Shown here: piece by piece, positions 33,339-34,662 of the stretch
How positions within the stretch are numbered: position 1 is the first letter of the stretch
How the letters are laid out: each line of letters begins with the position of its first letter
Assembly: GCA_021773435.1 (NCBI GenBank)
Contig: JAJFKC010000047.1
Location: forward strand, 1 to 34,662
DNA length: 34,662 nucleotides
Origin: Porticoccaceae bacterium
GTDB lineage: Bacteria > Pseudomonadota > Gammaproteobacteria > Pseudomonadales > Porticoccaceae
Reading direction: 5' to 3'
Notes under the pieces: generated by a model
Databases searched by the model: none
The model's input: only the letters and a program-made list of their open reading frames with translations
What the model was told of the DNA's origin: nothing
Translations under genes and position numbers: made by a program

Positions 33339-34439
33339 ATGGAGATCGGAATACTGATGCTGTTTCAGAATCATCCCAACCAGACGATGGATGATTACGA
33401 CATGTACAAAAAAGAACTCGGCGTTTGCGAAATGGCAGAGCCGCTGGGCTACGATTCCATTTGGGCCGTTGAGCACCATTTCACCGATTACACACTTTGC
33501 CCAAACCCCATCGAAATGCTTTCCTACCTGGCCGGTAAAACCGACAAAATAAAACTCGGCACTGGGGCTATTATTATTCCCTGGCATAAAGATCCGCTGC
33601 GCATCGCCACCGATGTAGCGATGCTGGATAACCTCTGTGATCGACGTTTGTTATTGGGTATTGGTCGTGGCATTGGCCGCGTTGAGTACGATGGTTTTGG
33701 CGTCGATATGAACGATTCACGGGGTATTTTTGAAGAATCAGCCGAGATGGTGCTCGATATGCTCGAAAGTGGTAAAGCCAAAGATCATGACGGCAAATAT
33801 TTTAAACAGGCCGCCCGGGATATTAGGCCCAAACCCATGGGGCCATATCTGGATCGCACCTATGTCACCTGCCAGTCGCCGGAAACGGCCGCGCTGATCG
33901 CTGAGATGGGTCTGGGCATGATGGTGTTTGCTATCTCGCCCTGGAAGCAGCGTGCCAAGGACTGCCACGTATATCGCGATGCCTTTCGTGAAAAACATGG
34001 CCGTGAGGCACCACCCATCATCGCCAACGTTTTTGTCATGGTTGATGAAGACGGCGACAAGGCCCGTGAGCTGGCCCATAAATACATGACCGATTACTGG
34101 ATATCAGCATTACGCCACTATGAAATGGACGGTACCCATTTTGAAGGTGTCAAAGGCTACGAGTTCTACGCCAAATCCGCCGGTGTGATGCGTGATCGCA
34201 GCGCTGCCTCAATGGAAAATCTGTACGTTGATAATCAGATCTTTGGCACACCTCAGGAATGTATCGACCAGATGAATGCGATTCAGGAGATGGCTGGGCC
34301 GGTTACGTTTAATGTTTCGTTTTCTTATGCCGGACTGCCCTACGACGTGGTGCATAGCCAGATGAAACTATTTGCCGAAAAATGTCTGCCGGTGCTACAG
34401 GCTGCTGATCCGGGTGTTCTGGCGGCAAAAGTTGCCTGA
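33339..34439 (+). CDS. LLM-class (luciferase-like) flavin-dependent oxidoreductase, short form
   Basis: This 366-residue luciferase-fold protein is clearly different from the 442-residue one upstream. The opening MEIGILMLFQNHPNQTMDDY leads to GYDSIWAVEHHFTDYTLCPNP, with the conserved Glu-His-His. LGTGAIIIPWHKDPLRIATDVAMLDNLCDRRLLLGIGRGIGRVEYDGFG is the flavin phosphate-binding core, and YVTCQSPETAALIAEMGLGMM is near the middle. Monooxygenase activity with reduced flavin is likely; no reductase partner is encoded here. TTAGGAGAC gives a strong ribosome site. It has its own promoter and probably its own transcript. A GC-rich 8-bp hairpin (34496-34518) follows the stop but lacks a T-run. Confidence 0.88.
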   Translation: MEIGILMLFQNHPNQTMDDYDMYKKELGVCEMAEPLGYDSIWAVEHHFTDYTLCPNPIEMLSYLAGKTDKIKLGTGAIIIPWHKDPLRIATDVAMLDNLCDRRLLLGIGRGIGRVEYDGFGVDMNDSRGIFEESAEMVLDMLESGKAKDHDGKYFKQAARDIRPKPMGPYLDRTYVTCQSPETAALIAEMGLGMMVFAISPWKQRAKDCHVYRDAFREKHGREAPPIIANVFVMVDEDGDKARELAHKYMTDYWISALRHYEMDGTHFEGVKGYEFYAKSAGVMRDRSAASMENLYVDNQIFGTPQECIDQMNAIQEMAGPVTFNVSFSYAGLPYDVVHSQMKLFAEKCLPVLQAADPGVLAAKVA

Positions 34440-34459
34440 TTAACCAGGCTATTAGTCAA

Positions 34460-34485
34460 TTTATCGCAATTACTTTATCGCAATT
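34460..34485. repeat. 12-bp direct repeat
   Basis: TTTATCGCAATT occurs at 34460-34471 and 34474-34485, separated by AC, just after the second LLM gene. Confidence 0.8.
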
Positions 34486-34495
34486 GTTGGTTTTC

Positions 34496-34518
34496 GGGCG
34501 GTGGATGTGACACCGCCC
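34496..34518. other. GC-rich hairpin after the second LLM gene
   Basis: GGGCGGTG (34496-34503) pairs perfectly with CACCGCCC (34511-34518) around a 7-nt loop. No T-run follows on either strand, so it is an mRNA 3'-end hairpin at best, not a clear intrinsic terminator. Confidence 0.45.
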
Positions 34519-34552
34519 CATACTTAATTCGTCCGTCCTAAAGGTTTAAACC

Positions 34553-34568
34553 CTCGCCTTCAGGCGAG
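34553..34568 (+). mobile_element. IS200/IS605-type left-end hairpin
   Basis: CTCGCC (34553-34558) pairs with GGCGAG (34563-34568) around a TTCA loop, 35 nt before an IS200-type transposase start. Such subterminal hairpins are what the Y1 transposase recognises. The exact left tip is not determinable without the other end; it lies probably between about 34520 and 34550. Confidence 0.5.
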
Positions 34569-34603
34569 TAGCTTTCAGCTAGCAGTTGAATTAATGTTTG
34601 AGG

Positions 34604-34662
34604 ATGGATTATCGAACAGGCTCACATACGAAATACAAGCTAGAGTATCACTTTGTATGGGT
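34604..34662 (+). CDS. tnpA: IS200/IS605-family TnpA transposase, N-terminus only (cut by window edge)
   Basis: The window ends after 19 codons reading MDYRTGSHTK-YKLEYHFVW. This is the standard opening of Y1 single-strand transposases of the IS200/IS605 group, where YHFVWVTKYR normally follows. It is a different subtype from the fragment at 4051. The ATG at 34604 is used; GAGG abuts it too closely for a normal ribosome site, so an in-frame TTG at 34598 is an alternative start. A left-end hairpin lies upstream. Whether the gene is intact cannot be seen. Confidence 0.75.
   Translation, partial: MDYRTGSHTKYKLEYHFVW

Noticed and set aside
33152-33394. 80-codon frame before the second LLM gene
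   Set aside because: It covers the predicted promoter and runs into the real gene in another frame.

Overview
The window looks like chromosomal DNA of a marine-type gammaproteobacterium. Support comes from the fxsA-groES-groEL order, a single-chain class I (Fe-S) fumarase, exonuclease I, a long PyrB of the type found in Shewanella and relatives, an xseB-ispA-dxs operon, and a Csr/Rsm-type small RNA preceded by a GacA-like box. A cellvibrionale-like or neighbouring lineage is my guess from overall protein character. It is an inference, not a search result.

Left part (1-4750) is accessory. It holds a two-gene minus-strand unit of tiny membrane proteins (DUF3185 and GlsB/YeaQ type) followed by an integron attC-like dyad. 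Next comes an A/T-rich pair for surface polysaccharide (O-antigen ligase/polymerase-like protein and an AsnB-type amidotransferase). It ends in an IS graveyard: the start of an IS200-type element butted against a deleted, frameshifted IS3-family remnant. From 4751 to 18468 the plus strand carries mostly housekeeping genes: fxsA, groES, groEL, a PuuD-N-like membrane protein, an orphan coiled-coil membrane protein, fumarase, an OmpA-family porin, sbcB, pyrB, a PlsC-like acyltransferase and dinG. Sigma-32-like promoters with identical 13-nt spacing precede both fxsA and groES.

From 18529 to 21682 the minus strand carries xseB-ispA-dxs, the route to isoprenoid precursors and farnesyl diphosphate. 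A perfect 13-bp inverted repeat stands just before the dxs start. Divergent from xseB, in a stretch without protein genes, I find a probable CsrB/RsmZ-class RNA (about 21837-22149). It has ten GGA motifs, several in hairpin loops, a strong terminator, and a GacA-like box nested inside a second 9-bp dyad. This is the most interesting element of the window. An HNH nuclease and an SDR-fold protein lacking the usual Tyr/Lys pair follow.

From 23958 to 28969 the minus strand encodes an RND efflux pump (lipoprotein adaptor plus inner-membrane transporter) followed by an enoyl-CoA hydratase/isomerase. The right part (29948-34439) is a catabolic-looking group: an alpha/beta hydrolase, two distinct luciferase-like flavin-dependent oxidoreductases and a classical SDR. 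Together these could oxidise an alcohol to a ketone, oxygenate it and hydrolyse the product; the substrate is unknown. The window ends inside the first codons of a second IS200/IS605-type transposase, which the window edge cuts off.
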